Origin: an uncultured Flavobacteriales bacterium
GTDB taxonomy: Bacteria > Bacteroidota > Bacteroidia > Flavobacteriales > Crocinitomicaceae
Assembly: GCA_946479125.1 (NCBI GenBank)
Contig: CAMLET010000227.1
Location: forward strand, 1-5,886
Length of the DNA: 5,886 nucleotides
Reading direction: 5' to 3'
Shown here: piece by piece, positions 1 to 5,442 of the stretch
Numbering within the stretch: position 1 is the first letter of the stretch
Layout: each line of letters opens with the position of its first letter
The notes under the pieces: generated by a model
Database searches by the model: none
What the model was told of the DNA's origin: nothing
The model's input: the letters and a program-made list of their open reading frames with translations, nothing else
Program-made: the position numbers and the translations under genes

Positions 1-84
1 CATGGTGTTCGATGATCCCGAGTTCCATGACTTCTTCTGCCAACTGACACCCATCGATGTGATCGAGCGCATGCAGCTCGGCTA
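1..84 (+). CDS. ppc: Phosphoenolpyruvate carboxylase, internal C-terminal fragment (foreign end)
   Basis: Frame 2 (bases 2-82) encodes 27 residues including 'FHDFFCQLTPIDVIERMQLG'. This matches the conserved C-terminal block of PEP carboxylase, where a '(F/Y)F..(A/L)TPI..I..(L/M).(I/L)G' stretch runs straight into 'SRP..R'. The enzyme makes oxaloacetate from phosphoenolpyruvate and bicarbonate in the cytoplasm. Here homology stops after the Gly codon at 80-82: the expected 'SRP' is replaced by 'YWK', and the frame ends at a stop about 40 bases later. The piece is clearly GC-richer than the DNA from base 84 on. It has neither start nor end of the gene and continues beyond the left edge. The family call is from memory of the motif. 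I regard the fragment as foreign to the neighbouring genes. Confidence 0.72.
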
Positions 85-92
85 TTGGAAAA
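78..92. other. Probable chimeric junction, left
   Basis: GC-rich DNA coding for PEP carboxylase changes here to AT-rich Bacteroidetes DNA. Homology to the carboxylase stops at about base 83, inside the highly conserved 'GSRP' motif, and the minus-strand gene ending at 97 belongs to the AT-rich side. No repeat, integrase site or transposon end is visible at the change. A misassembly or amplification chimera is the simplest explanation. The breakpoint can only be placed to within about ten bases. Confidence 0.7.
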
Positions 93-96
93 CGAC

Positions 97-810
97 TCAA
101 TTTCCGGACTTCAGGAGTAAATAATGGTCTAACTTATCTTTGATAAACGTAGCTAACTCGATATCTGAAGCGGTTTTAAGGAAGTCTTCATCCAGGGTCA
201 TGAAGTAAATGAAATCTTCAAATTCAGACTCTTCCAGTTTGATAACGTCATACGAAACATACAAACGAAGTAATTCTTTAACTACTTCTGTTTTATTGTC
301 CAAGTATTCCAATTCTGCAACCTTAGCTTTTGATTTTTCCGATTGTGAAAAACGTTGATACAAGGCTGTAATTGGGCTTTGGAAGGCTTCTATTCCTGTA
401 ATTGTTCTGGTTTCACGCTGAGCCAGAGCTTCTCTTTCCTCTTTAATTTGCTGAAGTGTTTTTAGCGGCTTAATGACTACCTCGTTTAACTGGTGAGCTT
501 TTTCTATAAGCGCAAAGTCACAAACAAACTGACAGCTTGAATCGGGAACTACACGAAATCCGATCTTGTAATAACCTTTTGTGGAGAGAATAATAGAGTC
601 GTTAGGATTTACGTAAGCGCCAAAAGATCCGTTTGGCTGACCAAAAACACCTTCGTTCGTAGAATGATTGACAACCATTAAGTTGTAGAATGCATTTACT
701 CTGTTTAAGGTGTCAACTACTTTTCCTTTCAACCAAACCTTTTTGCATGGCTGGTTTTGACCGAAGCTCAGTGAGCTCATCAAACAAAAGAGTATTAAGA
801 TCTGTTTCAC
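97..810 (-). CDS. Secreted carboxypeptidase-regulatory-like domain protein
   Basis: This 237-residue protein has an N-terminal signal peptide: Lys2, hydrophobic 'ILILFCLMSSLSFG', probable cleavage after Gly17. Residues about 27-112 look like a CarboxypepD_reg-like beta-sandwich of the kind common in Bacteroidetes. It shows 'LKGKVVD', then 'GVFGQPNGSF', 'NDSIILSTKGY' and the closing 'LNEVVIKP' that often ends this domain. The rest (about 116-237) is charged and probably helical, with 'IKEEREALAQRE' early in it, and has no motif I recognise. The start is GTG (808-810): it places the signal peptide at the very N-terminus, an in-frame stop lies just upstream, and the next ATG would remove half of the signal. 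The protein is probably periplasmic or at the cell envelope; its function is unknown. It is transcribed divergently from mnmA. Its stop lies only about 13 bases from the left junction, so what natively follows is lost. Confidence 0.8.
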   Translation of the reverse strand: MKQILILFCLMSSLSFGQNQPCKKVWLKGKVVDTLNRVNAFYNLMVVNHSTNEGVFGQPNGSFGAYVNPNDSIILSTKGYYKIGFRVVPDSSCQFVCDFALIEKAHQLNEVVIKPLKTLQQIKEEREALAQRETRTITGIEAFQSPITALYQRFSQSEKSKAKVAELEYLDNKTEVVKELLRLYVSYDVIKLEESEFEDFIYFMTLDEDFLKTASDIELATFIKDKLDHYLLLKSGN

Positions 811-902
811 GTAGCTAAAATAAAGCTTAGGAATTTACAAACGAATTGAATTAACAGAAATTATATTGTTTACAAAAGTGAATCGCTTTGACTTTTGGTC
901 CG

Positions 903-937
903 GCACAATTGTAACTATTAATAAATTACAATTGTAA
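903..937. promoter_or_regulatory. Paired ACAATTGTAA palindromes, candidate operator
   Basis: ACAATTGTAA occurs at 905-914 and again at 928-937, starts 23 bp apart (about two helical turns). The second copy is part of a perfect 12-bp palindrome, TTACAATTGTAA (926-937). The first, extended to 903-914, matches it at 10 of 12 bases. The TTG of the second copy (932-934) could serve as the -33 element of an mnmA promoter, so a bound protein would compete with RNA polymerase. The same motif with a central A/T change lies in front of the XRE gene. Binding by that regulator is my inference. Confidence 0.4.
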
Positions 938-959
938 ACTAAATTCATTTTTATATTCG
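932..959 (+). promoter_or_regulatory. Alternative mnmA promoter, weaker match
   Basis: TTG at 932-934 and TATATTCG at 952-959 (one base off the TAnnTTTG consensus) are separated by 17 bp. This fits the general Bacteroidetes promoter layout and would give a leader of roughly 60 bases before mnmA. It overlaps the palindrome at 926-937. Confidence 0.3.
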
Positions 960-990
960 AATACCGCGGTAATTAATTGTTTAACTCCTA

Positions 991-1021
991 TTGGAAACCA
1001 ATCTGCTTATACGTAATTTTG
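991..1021 (+). promoter_or_regulatory. mnmA promoter, Bacteroidetes TTG / TAnnTTTG type
   Basis: TTGG (991-994) and an exact TAnnTTTG box, TAATTTTG (1014-1021), are separated by 19 bp, in keeping with the -33/-7 promoters described for Bacteroidetes. The box ends only 4 bases before the ATG at 1026. Transcription would therefore begin at or within a few bases of the start codon, giving a leaderless or nearly leaderless message. Confidence 0.5.
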
Positions 1022-1025
1022 CATT

Positions 1026-2204
1026 ATGGCACGAGTAGTAGTTGGACTATCAGGTGGCGTTGACTCTAGTGTAAGCGCGTATTTACTTCAGCAAGAAGGA
1101 CATGAAGTTATTGGACTTTATATGCGTAATTGGCATGATGATACGGTTACTTTAAACAATGAATGTCCATGGATCGATGATGCAAACGACGCTCTTCTCA
1201 TAGCTGAACAATTAAACATTCCTTTTCAGGTTCTTGATCTGAGCAAAGAATATAAAGAGCGTATTGTTGACTACATGTTTGCTGAATATGAGTCCGGAAG
1301 AACGCCAAATCCGGATGTACTTTGTAATCGTGAGATCAAGTTTGATGTTTTCTTGAAAGCTGCACTGGAATTAGGTGCTGATTTTGTTGCTACAGGACAT
1401 TATTGTCAGAAAACAACCGACGAGAACGGAATTCATCACTTGCACGCAGGTGCGGATCCAACAAAAGATCAGAGTTATTTCCTTTGTCAGTTGTCACAAG
1501 AACAATTAGCGAAAGCCTTGTTCCCTATCGGACATCTGCAAAAATCGGATGTGCGTGAGATTGCGAAGTCAATTGAATTGATAACAGCTGAGAAAAAAGA
1601 CTCGCAAGGTTTGTGTTTTGTTGGTAAGATCTCGTTACCGGAATTCCTTCAACAACAACTTAAAGTAAAAGAAGGTAAAATCATTGAGATTCCGGTAGAT
1701 AGCTACAGCTTTTCTGATTATAAAACAATTCCTGTAAACGACGAGCATGTTGTAGAATTGGCCTCCCCTTTTCATTTTGAGGAAACGATGGGTTCTTCTG
1801 TTGGGACGCATATTGGGGCGCATTATTATACAATTGGTCAACGAAAAGGATTACATATCGGTGGTCGACCAATGCCGTCATTTGTTATCGGTATTAATAC
1901 AGAGACAAATACTGTTTATTCAGGTCAAACCGAGCAGCATCCTGGATTAAATCGTTGGGCGCTTAAAATTGAATTAGCTGATCAGCATTGGATCCAGTTA
2001 GCTAAGCGATTAGAGGTTGGTCAATCTGAAGATTACTTTGTGCGTATTCGCTATCGTCAGGTACTGCAAAAAGCGAAGTTGATTGCTAAAGAAGATGGAT
2101 TGTATATTCTCTTTGAACAACTTCAGCGTGGTATTACTCCAGGACAATTTGCTGCATGGTACAAAGACGGTGAGTTGGTTGGTTCAGGAATCATCATGCA
2201 CTAA
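1026..2204 (+). CDS. mnmA: tRNA-specific 2-thiouridylase MnmA
   Basis: MnmA adds sulfur to C2 of the wobble uridine (U34) in tRNAs for Lys, Glu and Gln, using ATP to adenylate the base and a relayed persulfide as sulfur donor; it is cytoplasmic. All diagnostic parts are present in 392 residues: the PP-loop 'SGGVDSS' (9-15), '[12 protein letters not shown]' with Cys100, 'ATGHY' (122-126), 'DQSYFL' (148-153), and 'SQGLCFVG' with the second catalytic Cys197. They are followed by '[14 protein letters not shown]' (267-280) and the C-terminal 'RYRQ' and '[11 protein letters not shown]' motifs. Both catalytic cysteines sit almost exactly where they do in E. coli (102 and 199). Between about 219 and 262 there is an insert of some 30-40 residues relative to the E. 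coli form, which I recall as typical of Bacteroidetes. The ATG is fixed by the usual '[10 protein letters not shown]' N-terminus. It is a single gene, convergent with the XRE gene 20 bp downstream. Confidence 0.97.
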   Translation: MARVVVGLSGGVDSSVSAYLLQQEGHEVIGLYMRNWHDDTVTLNNECPWIDDANDALLIAEQLNIPFQVLDLSKEYKERIVDYMFAEYESGRTPNPDVLCNREIKFDVFLKAALELGADFVATGHYCQKTTDENGIHHLHAGADPTKDQSYFLCQLSQEQLAKALFPIGHLQKSDVREIAKSIELITAEKKDSQGLCFVGKISLPEFLQQQLKVKEGKIIEIPVDSYSFSDYKTIPVNDEHVVELASPFHFEETMGSSVGTHIGAHYYTIGQRKGLHIGGRPMPSFVIGINTETNTVYSGQTEQHPGLNRWALKIELADQHWIQLAKRLEVGQSEDYFVRIRYRQVLQKAKLIAKEDGLYILFEQLQRGITPGQFAAWYKDGELVGSGIIMH

Positions 2205-2224
2205 TTCATGGCTTTCTTATTTTC

Positions 2225-2617
2225 CTAATTATTAGGTAAGAAGACATCAAAGGTGAAATCGTTATAGAAGATCACGGTTTTTATTACCGTCTTCCCCGCT
2301 GCTGATCTGCCTGGGGCGGACGAATTATTGTTATTTAAGTCTGTTGGATCGCTTTCCTGCTTGCTTTCTCTAACGATTGTTTCCGGTTCTTTAATCGATT
2401 CTGATTCAGGTGCTGTTTCATCTCCGGTAATTAACCAATGTGTGTTTACGTTTGGAAATGCCTCCACTACTTTCAGTAGGAAATCATAGCCAGGCTTGTT
2501 TCTGCCGTTTAAGATATGACTAAGGTTTGAGCGCTGAACTCCGATCTTGTCCGCAAATGAAGTAGCGTTCAATCGGTTTGAAGCCATGATAAGTTGTAAA
2601 CGTTTCTCGATTCCCAT
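2225..2617 (-). CDS. XRE-family helix-turn-helix transcriptional regulator
   Basis: This 130-residue protein has an N-terminal HTH_XRE (Cro/CI-type) DNA-binding domain at about residues 5-58: 'NATSFADKIGVQRSNLSHIL' spans helices 2-3, followed by 'NGRNKPG' and 'LLKVVEAFPNVN'. Then comes 'WLITG' (61-65), the usual end of this fold. Residues about 68-108 are a polar, probably disordered linker rich in Glu, Ser and Asn. The last 22 residues ('KTVIKTVIFYNDFTFDVFLP' and two Asn) form a short beta-like tail; comparable 'K.V.FY.D.TF' tails occur on many Bacteroidetes XRE proteins. No peptidase or toxin domain is attached. Two near-identical TTACAAATGTA motifs lie just upstream, one touching the start codon, suggesting autoregulation (inference). 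It is convergent with mnmA, and no strong terminator lies between them. Its targets are unknown. Confidence 0.9.
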   Translation of the reverse strand: MGIEKRLQLIMASNRLNATSFADKIGVQRSNLSHILNGRNKPGYDFLLKVVEAFPNVNTHWLITGDETAPESESIKEPETIVRESKQESDPTDLNNNNSSAPGRSAAGKTVIKTVIFYNDFTFDVFLPNN

Positions 2618-2618
2618 G

Positions 2619-2630
2619 TTACAAATGTAA
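2619..2630 (-). promoter_or_regulatory. XRE gene -7 box and candidate operator 1
   Basis: Forward TTACAAATGTAA is palindromic except at its central pair. Read on the minus strand, bases 2629-2622 are TACATTTG, an exact TAnnTTTG -7 box ending 4 bases before the ATG (2617-2615). As with mnmA, this predicts a start of transcription at the start codon. No good TTG -33 element is seen at the expected distance, so the site may instead be mainly an operator. Confidence 0.4.
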
Positions 2631-2663
2631 TCTTTTGAATTGATTTAAATAAAATTATGCTGT

Positions 2664-2675
2664 TTACAAATGTAC
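2664..2675 (-). promoter_or_regulatory. Candidate operator 2 / second TACATTTG box
   Basis: TTACAAATGTAC repeats the first 11 bases of the site at 2619-2630, exactly 45 bp further upstream of the XRE gene. On the minus strand it also contains TACATTTG (2674-2667), so it could be an alternative -7 box giving a leader of about 45 bases. No well-spaced -33 element was found. An 11-bp exact repeat in a promoter region suggests a bound protein. Confidence 0.38.
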
Positions 2676-2704
2676 ACTAAACAAAGAGAGATGTTTATGA
2701 AAAA

Positions 2705-2770
2705 AACCGCAAAGAAAGAAGAACGCAAAGAGTTGGTTAAATTCCTTTGTGTCCTCCTTTCTTTGCGTTG
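2705..2770. repeat. 26-bp imperfect inverted repeat with CTTTGCG ends
   Basis: The left arm (2705-2730) and right arm (2745-2770) are complementary at 22 of 26 positions around a 14-base loop. Within the left arm CGCAAAG occurs twice (2709-2715 and 2724-2730), mirrored by CTTTGTG and CTTTGCG on the right. Purines are confined to one arm and pyrimidines to the other. It resembles the CTTTGCG-rich palindromic intergenic elements I recall from Bacteroidetes genomes (REP/MITE-like). There is no coding capacity and no T-tract, so it is not a classical terminator. It lies between the XRE promoter and the terminator of the small ORF. Confidence 0.65.
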
Positions 2771-2807
2771 ATTTAATCTAATGAGTTCTTGGCAGTAATG
2801 ATTGAAC

Positions 2808-2843
2808 AAAAAAAAACGCCCCAGCAATTAAGCTGAGACGTTT
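2808..2843 (-). terminator. Intrinsic terminator for the minus strand
   Basis: Arms 2814-2825 and 2832-2843 flank a 6-base loop. In the minus-strand RNA all 12 positions pair, with two G-U wobbles (AAACGUCUCAGC with GCUGGGGCGUUU), and the stem is followed by nine U residues (complement of the A run 2808-2816). In the plus-strand RNA two of those pairs become C-A mismatches, so the terminator is directional. It starts 21 bases after the stop of the small ORF at 2865-3041. Confidence 0.82.
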
Positions 2844-2864
2844 CAAGAATATTATTGGTTGTTC

Positions 2865-3041
2865 TTAGTTCTTAGAGTAAGAAAAGAAAATAGGTAAAGC
2901 AGTGCTTGTGTCATCCGAAATCCCGAAAGTTACTACATCCATTAGTTGAGCTACTTCATGAATATTCATCTTGCTTTTATCACCAAGAGATTTATGATTA
3001 GCTAATTTTTGTTTTGCGGCTTCAATTATTCTATTTTCCAT
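2865..3041 (-). CDS. Small hypothetical protein, 58 residues
   Basis: An ATG at 3041-3039 opens a 58-codon frame ending in TAA at 2867-2865. The product begins 'MENRIIEAAKQKLANHKSLG' and ends 'ALPIFFSYSKN'. The first 40 residues look like two amphipathic helices rich in Lys, Glu and Ala. There is no signal peptide, membrane segment or cysteine, and I recognise no family. Support for a real gene comes from the strong minus-strand terminator 21 bases after its stop and from ordinary codon use. No exact promoter box is seen upstream; a near match, TATTTTG, lies about 60 bases before the ATG. It sits between the XRE gene and the kinase operon, on the same strand as both. A cytoplasmic location is likely. 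Confidence 0.62.
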   Translation of the reverse strand: MENRIIEAAKQKLANHKSLGDKSKMNIHEVAQLMDVVTFGISDDTSTALPIFFSYSKN

Positions 3042-3182
3042 TTGGTAAGTATTTCAATGTTTACAGCTCGGTTTACGGCTACAATTGTTGAATGTTACAA
3101 AATAGTTGTAAAATATTTTAGTAAAGTGGATTTTTGGAGAAATAAAACTTCAATAGAAACAAATAAAAAGGCTTATTATCAA
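3042..3182. promoter_or_regulatory. Intergenic region with TTACAA inverted repeat
   Basis: This 141-bp AT-rich gap lies between the J-domain gene and the small ORF, both on the minus strand. It contains the palindrome ACAATTGT (3081-3088) and the inverted repeat TTACAA-AATAG-TTGTAA (3095-3111). Both lie 40-70 bases upstream of the small ORF and may be part of its control region. The repeat has no T-tract, so I do not call it a terminator of the upstream operon. Confidence 0.35.
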
Positions 3183-3944
3183 TTACTTACAAAGCAAATC
3201 GTAAGCATTTTGGATTTCAATAAATTTTTGATTTGCCTCTTCTTTTTCGCTTGGTGAGCTGTTGAATTGCTTATCAGGATGGTATTTTACAGCTAGTTTT
3301 CTGTATGATCTTTTTAATTGATCCTGATTAAATCCTTCACTTAGGTGCAGAACCAGCATTGCTTTTCTTCTATCAGAAGCAAAACTGCCTGATTTTGTTT
3401 CGTTATACCTGCTGAATTTCTCTTTCTGAAATTCGGTCATCTTCTTATCAATGTAGCTTGCCTTCACTCCTATTAACTCGGCTAAACGAACAATTGCCAC
3501 AAATTCCCGGTCAATGATATCGCCATCTGCTTTTATAATCTCGAAAAGAAAATCGATGATCTCAATTCTATCTTCTCCTGTTGGTAAATGACGAAGGATC
3601 CATTTTGCAACGCTGCGAATATTGGTTTCATTGCGAAGTGCTTCAATCAATTTCTCCATTGCACTCATGTGAACAGCTGGAAAATGTCGCTGAAAGTACA
3701 AACGAACATAATCCACTTTCTTTTTCGAATCCTTTGAATTCTTCTTGATGAGCCAACCAGCTAAATAAGCATATGCAATTTGAATGTTCTCGTCAGATTT
3801 TCTGGAATAAAGCGGCATGCTGTTGACAGTTTCCGGATCAGATTTTGCTGGTTTTACTTTTCCGGCCAACATCCACTCCCCTGTTATTTTATAATGAACA
3901 AGTTGAACGACGATGTAAATCCCAAGAAAAATAAGGAGTACCAT
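3183..3944 (-). CDS. Membrane-anchored TerB-like / J-domain protein (DjlA-like)
   Basis: This 253-residue protein has one N-terminal membrane segment (about 2-17, 'VLLIFLGIYIVVQLV'). A helical TerB/DjlA-type domain follows at about 52-180, with 'AYAYLAGWLIKKN' and the acidic 'IIKADGDIIDREF' (136-148), the typical TerB metal-site-like loop. A C-terminal J domain occupies about 195-253, with 'LKRSYRKLAVKYHPDK' and the essential HPD at 222-224. This is the order found in E. coli DjlA: membrane anchor, TerB-like domain, J domain. J domains stimulate the ATPase of DnaK, so this is probably an inner-membrane co-chaperone with its domains in the cytoplasm. The ATG overlaps the preceding stop (TAATG, 3946-3942), indicating translational coupling to the DUF3820 gene. 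It is the last gene of the operon. The client is unknown; the adjacent kinase is an obvious candidate. Confidence 0.88.
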   Translation of the reverse strand: MVLLIFLGIYIVVQLVHYKITGEWMLAGKVKPAKSDPETVNSMPLYSRKSDENIQIAYAYLAGWLIKKNSKDSKKKVDYVRLYFQRHFPAVHMSAMEKLIEALRNETNIRSVAKWILRHLPTGEDRIEIIDFLFEIIKADGDIIDREFVAIVRLAELIGVKASYIDKKMTEFQKEKFSRYNETKSGSFASDRRKAMLVLHLSEGFNQDQLKRSYRKLAVKYHPDKQFNSSPSEKEEANQKFIEIQNAYDLLCK

Positions 3945-4165
3945 TAGTACTTTGGCATTAACGGTTTAATCAAGCCTTCTAAACCATTGATCTTGATCTC
4001 CAGCATTAACTCCATTTGCTTGCCCAATTTTCCAGCCGGAAAGCCACCGTTATTTTTCATCCACACATAGTAAGAATCAGGAATATGCAGCAAGTACTTT
4101 CCCTGATATTTCCCAAAGGGCATTTTTGCCTTGGCCAATTCTACTAATTCATGTTGTCCTTCCAT
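3944..4165 (-). CDS. DUF3820 family small protein
   Basis: This 73-residue protein matches DUF3820 from memory: 'KMPFGKYQGKYLLHIPDSYY' (residues 14-33), 'VWMKNNGGFPAGKLGKQM', then 'EIKINGLEGLIKPL' at the C-terminus. The family is found in many bacteria, and its Pfam entry carries the label 'putative quorum-sensing-regulated virulence factor', but no biochemical activity is established to my knowledge. There is no signal or membrane segment, so it should be cytoplasmic. I chose the ATG at 4165-4163. A TTG one codon earlier also keeps the frame open, but the ATG overlaps the kinase stop by one base (TGATG), a classic coupled start. Its own stop overlaps the J-domain gene start in the same way. 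It is the middle gene of a tightly packed operon. Confidence 0.85.
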   Translation of the reverse strand: MEGQHELVELAKAKMPFGKYQGKYLLHIPDSYYVWMKNNGGFPAGKLGKQMELMLEIKINGLEGLIKPLMPKY

Positions 4166-5370
4166 CAATCAATTTTGTGCAATTGAAAAATATAATATGT
4201 TCCTTCTTCATTTGAACGTCGAACCTTGGTTCCGTCCATTTGCTGTGTCATAGCGTCAATTATCTCCAGTCCGAATGAAGTTTCATTCTTCTCAACCCAT
4301 TTTCCGTTGTCAAAGTATTCAATCATTACTTCTTTCTTCGAAATATCAGCGAGCGTAATTGAAACCCTCGGATCTACAGATCCGGTGAATGCATGTTTCA
4401 CGCTGTTTGAAACCAATTCATTCAACAACATTGCAATTGGAACAATGCTTTTGGTATTCAGTTTCTCAACATTTACATTGATATCTGCTTTCACTTTTCC
4501 TCTAATGGAATAATTATCGAAAAGCGACTCCACCAAAGTTACAACGTATTCTTCAAGATCGAAGTCGGAAAGTGAATCGCTTTGATACATTTTTTCATGG
4601 ATAATAGCCATAGCGCTAACCCTGTTCACGGCTTCCATGTAAATCTCGCGTTGACCTTCATTCAATGTGTCGGACTGAAGACGAAGTAAACTGGTGATAA
4701 TCTGTAAGTTGTTTTTAACGCGGTGATGGATTTCCTTCAGCATTACTTCCATTTCAGCTTTTTGTCGGGTAATGATCTGATTTTTCTCGTTCAATTCCTG
4801 ATTGGTGTTTTTTGCTAAAGCTTCAGATTTTTGAGTTGCGCTTACGTAGGTAAAAAGAATGAATCCAATTGCAACTGCCAGAATCACAAACTCAGTCATG
4901 TAAAGAAGTGCATCCGTTCTATCGAAATTGGTAAGTGAATTTATGTTTGCAGGAAAGAAGTGGTAAACATAGAAAAAGAGGCAGGAAAAATTCAGTACTA
5001 ACGCAATCAGGCCATAGGTTTTGTTGAGGACAATGAATGTAAACAAAACGTGAACGAACATCCAGAGTGGTGTTGTATAATGTATTGAACTGACCAGAAA
5101 CAGATTTAGAACAATAATTACAAAGGAAGAAAATACTGCAAAGCTCCCAACCAACTTGTACTTCTGTGTTTTGATCAGAATAATTGCAGAACTAAGACAA
5201 ATAATTACAGCAATAATATCAGGCCAGGGATTGTATTTCGATTTAATAAAACTAAGAACAGTTACTAAAAGAATTAGAAATCCCAACATAAAACAGGTCC
5301 GAAGAACTAGTCTGAATCTGGTTTGTTCATAGATCTGATTAGTAGTAGTGTTCTTGAAATCAGCCGACAT
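4165..5370 (-). CDS. Membrane sensor histidine kinase, HisKA_2 type
   Basis: This 401-residue kinase has about six membrane segments (roughly 20-42, 50-67, 72-94, 98-115, 118-138, 156-176) and only short loops, so any signal is probably sensed in the membrane. A coiled-coil-like linker follows (180-212). The H box is 'EIHHRVKNNLQII' (213-225) with the likely phospho-acceptor at His216 or His215, which defines the HisKA_2 group. The HATPase_c domain has the N box 'NELVSNSVKHAF' with Asn322. Its G1 box is 'DNGKW' (354-358), where most kinases have D-x-G-x-G. A G2-like 'SFGLEIIDAM' and the closing 'TQQMDGT' follow. No receiver domain or response regulator is encoded nearby. It is the first gene of an operon with the DUF3820 and J-domain genes. 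A close paralogue lies 72 bp upstream. No convincing promoter was found in that gap; TACTTTCG on the minus strand is one base off the consensus. Confidence 0.92.
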   Translation of the reverse strand: MSADFKNTTTNQIYEQTRFRLVLRTCFMLGFLILLVTVLSFIKSKYNPWPDIIAVIICLSSAIILIKTQKYKLVGSFAVFSSFVIIVLNLFLVSSIHYTTPLWMFVHVLFTFIVLNKTYGLIALVLNFSCLFFYVYHFFPANINSLTNFDRTDALLYMTEFVILAVAIGFILFTYVSATQKSEALAKNTNQELNEKNQIITRQKAEMEVMLKEIHHRVKNNLQIITSLLRLQSDTLNEGQREIYMEAVNRVSAMAIIHEKMYQSDSLSDFDLEEYVVTLVESLFDNYSIRGKVKADINVNVEKLNTKSIVPIAMLLNELVSNSVKHAFTGSVDPRVSITLADISKKEVMIEYFDNGKWVEKNETSFGLEIIDAMTQQMDGTKVRRSNEEGTYYIFQLHKID

Positions 5371-5442
5371 TTATTGCAATTAAATTACAATCCGAAAGTA
5401 CTCATTTCCATTGATATAAAAGGAGAACAAGCGGTTGGTTTG
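5371..5442. other. Gap between tandem kinase genes
   Basis: These 72 bp lie between the stop of the upstream kinase paralogue and the start of the full-length kinase, both on the minus strand. No hairpin terminator is visible, so read-through from the upstream gene is possible. The only promoter-like element on the minus strand is TACTTTCG, about 25 bases before the ATG, without a well-spaced -33 element. Confidence 0.4.

Larger units (their letters stand above)
811..1025. other. Divergent intergenic region with palindromes and promoters
   Basis: This 215-bp AT-rich gap separates the secreted protein gene (leftward) from mnmA (rightward), so it must hold promoters for both. The mnmA side has two candidate promoters and two copies of an ACAATTGTAA motif, listed separately. 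On the leftward side I found no exact TAnnTTTG box. No ORF or RNA gene was recognised. Confidence 0.6.

Noticed and set aside
1..124. The ATG at base 2 as a real start of a short protein
   Set aside because: The frame matches the interior of PEP carboxylase near its C-terminus, so this Met is internal, and the end of the frame is created by the junction.
1635..1881. Two overlapping minus-strand ORFs inside mnmA
   Set aside because: They are antisense to the MnmA insert and the conserved YYTIGQRKG region and have no recognisable features.
2212..2248. Possible bidirectional terminator between mnmA and the XRE gene (CCTAATTATTAGG)
   Set aside because: The palindrome leaves at most four AT-rich base pairs once a loop is allowed, it has bulges further out, and the flanking T-tracts are interrupted.
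2645..2827. Minus-strand ORF of 60 codons
   Set aside because: It runs through the terminator stem, the 26-bp inverted repeat and the XRE promoter region, so it cannot be a sensible gene.
3095..3111. TTACAA-N5-TTGTAA as terminator of the kinase operon
   Set aside because: The 6-bp stem is nearly all A-T and no T-run follows on the minus strand; it fits better as a protein-binding site.
3009..3257. Plus-strand ORF of 82 codons
   Set aside because: It overlaps the 3' end of the J-domain gene and the 5' end of the small ORF on the other strand, has biased low-complexity content and resembles no family.
4226..4513. Plus-strand ORF of 95 codons
   Set aside because: It is antisense to the conserved ATP-binding domain of the histidine kinase; a shadow frame.
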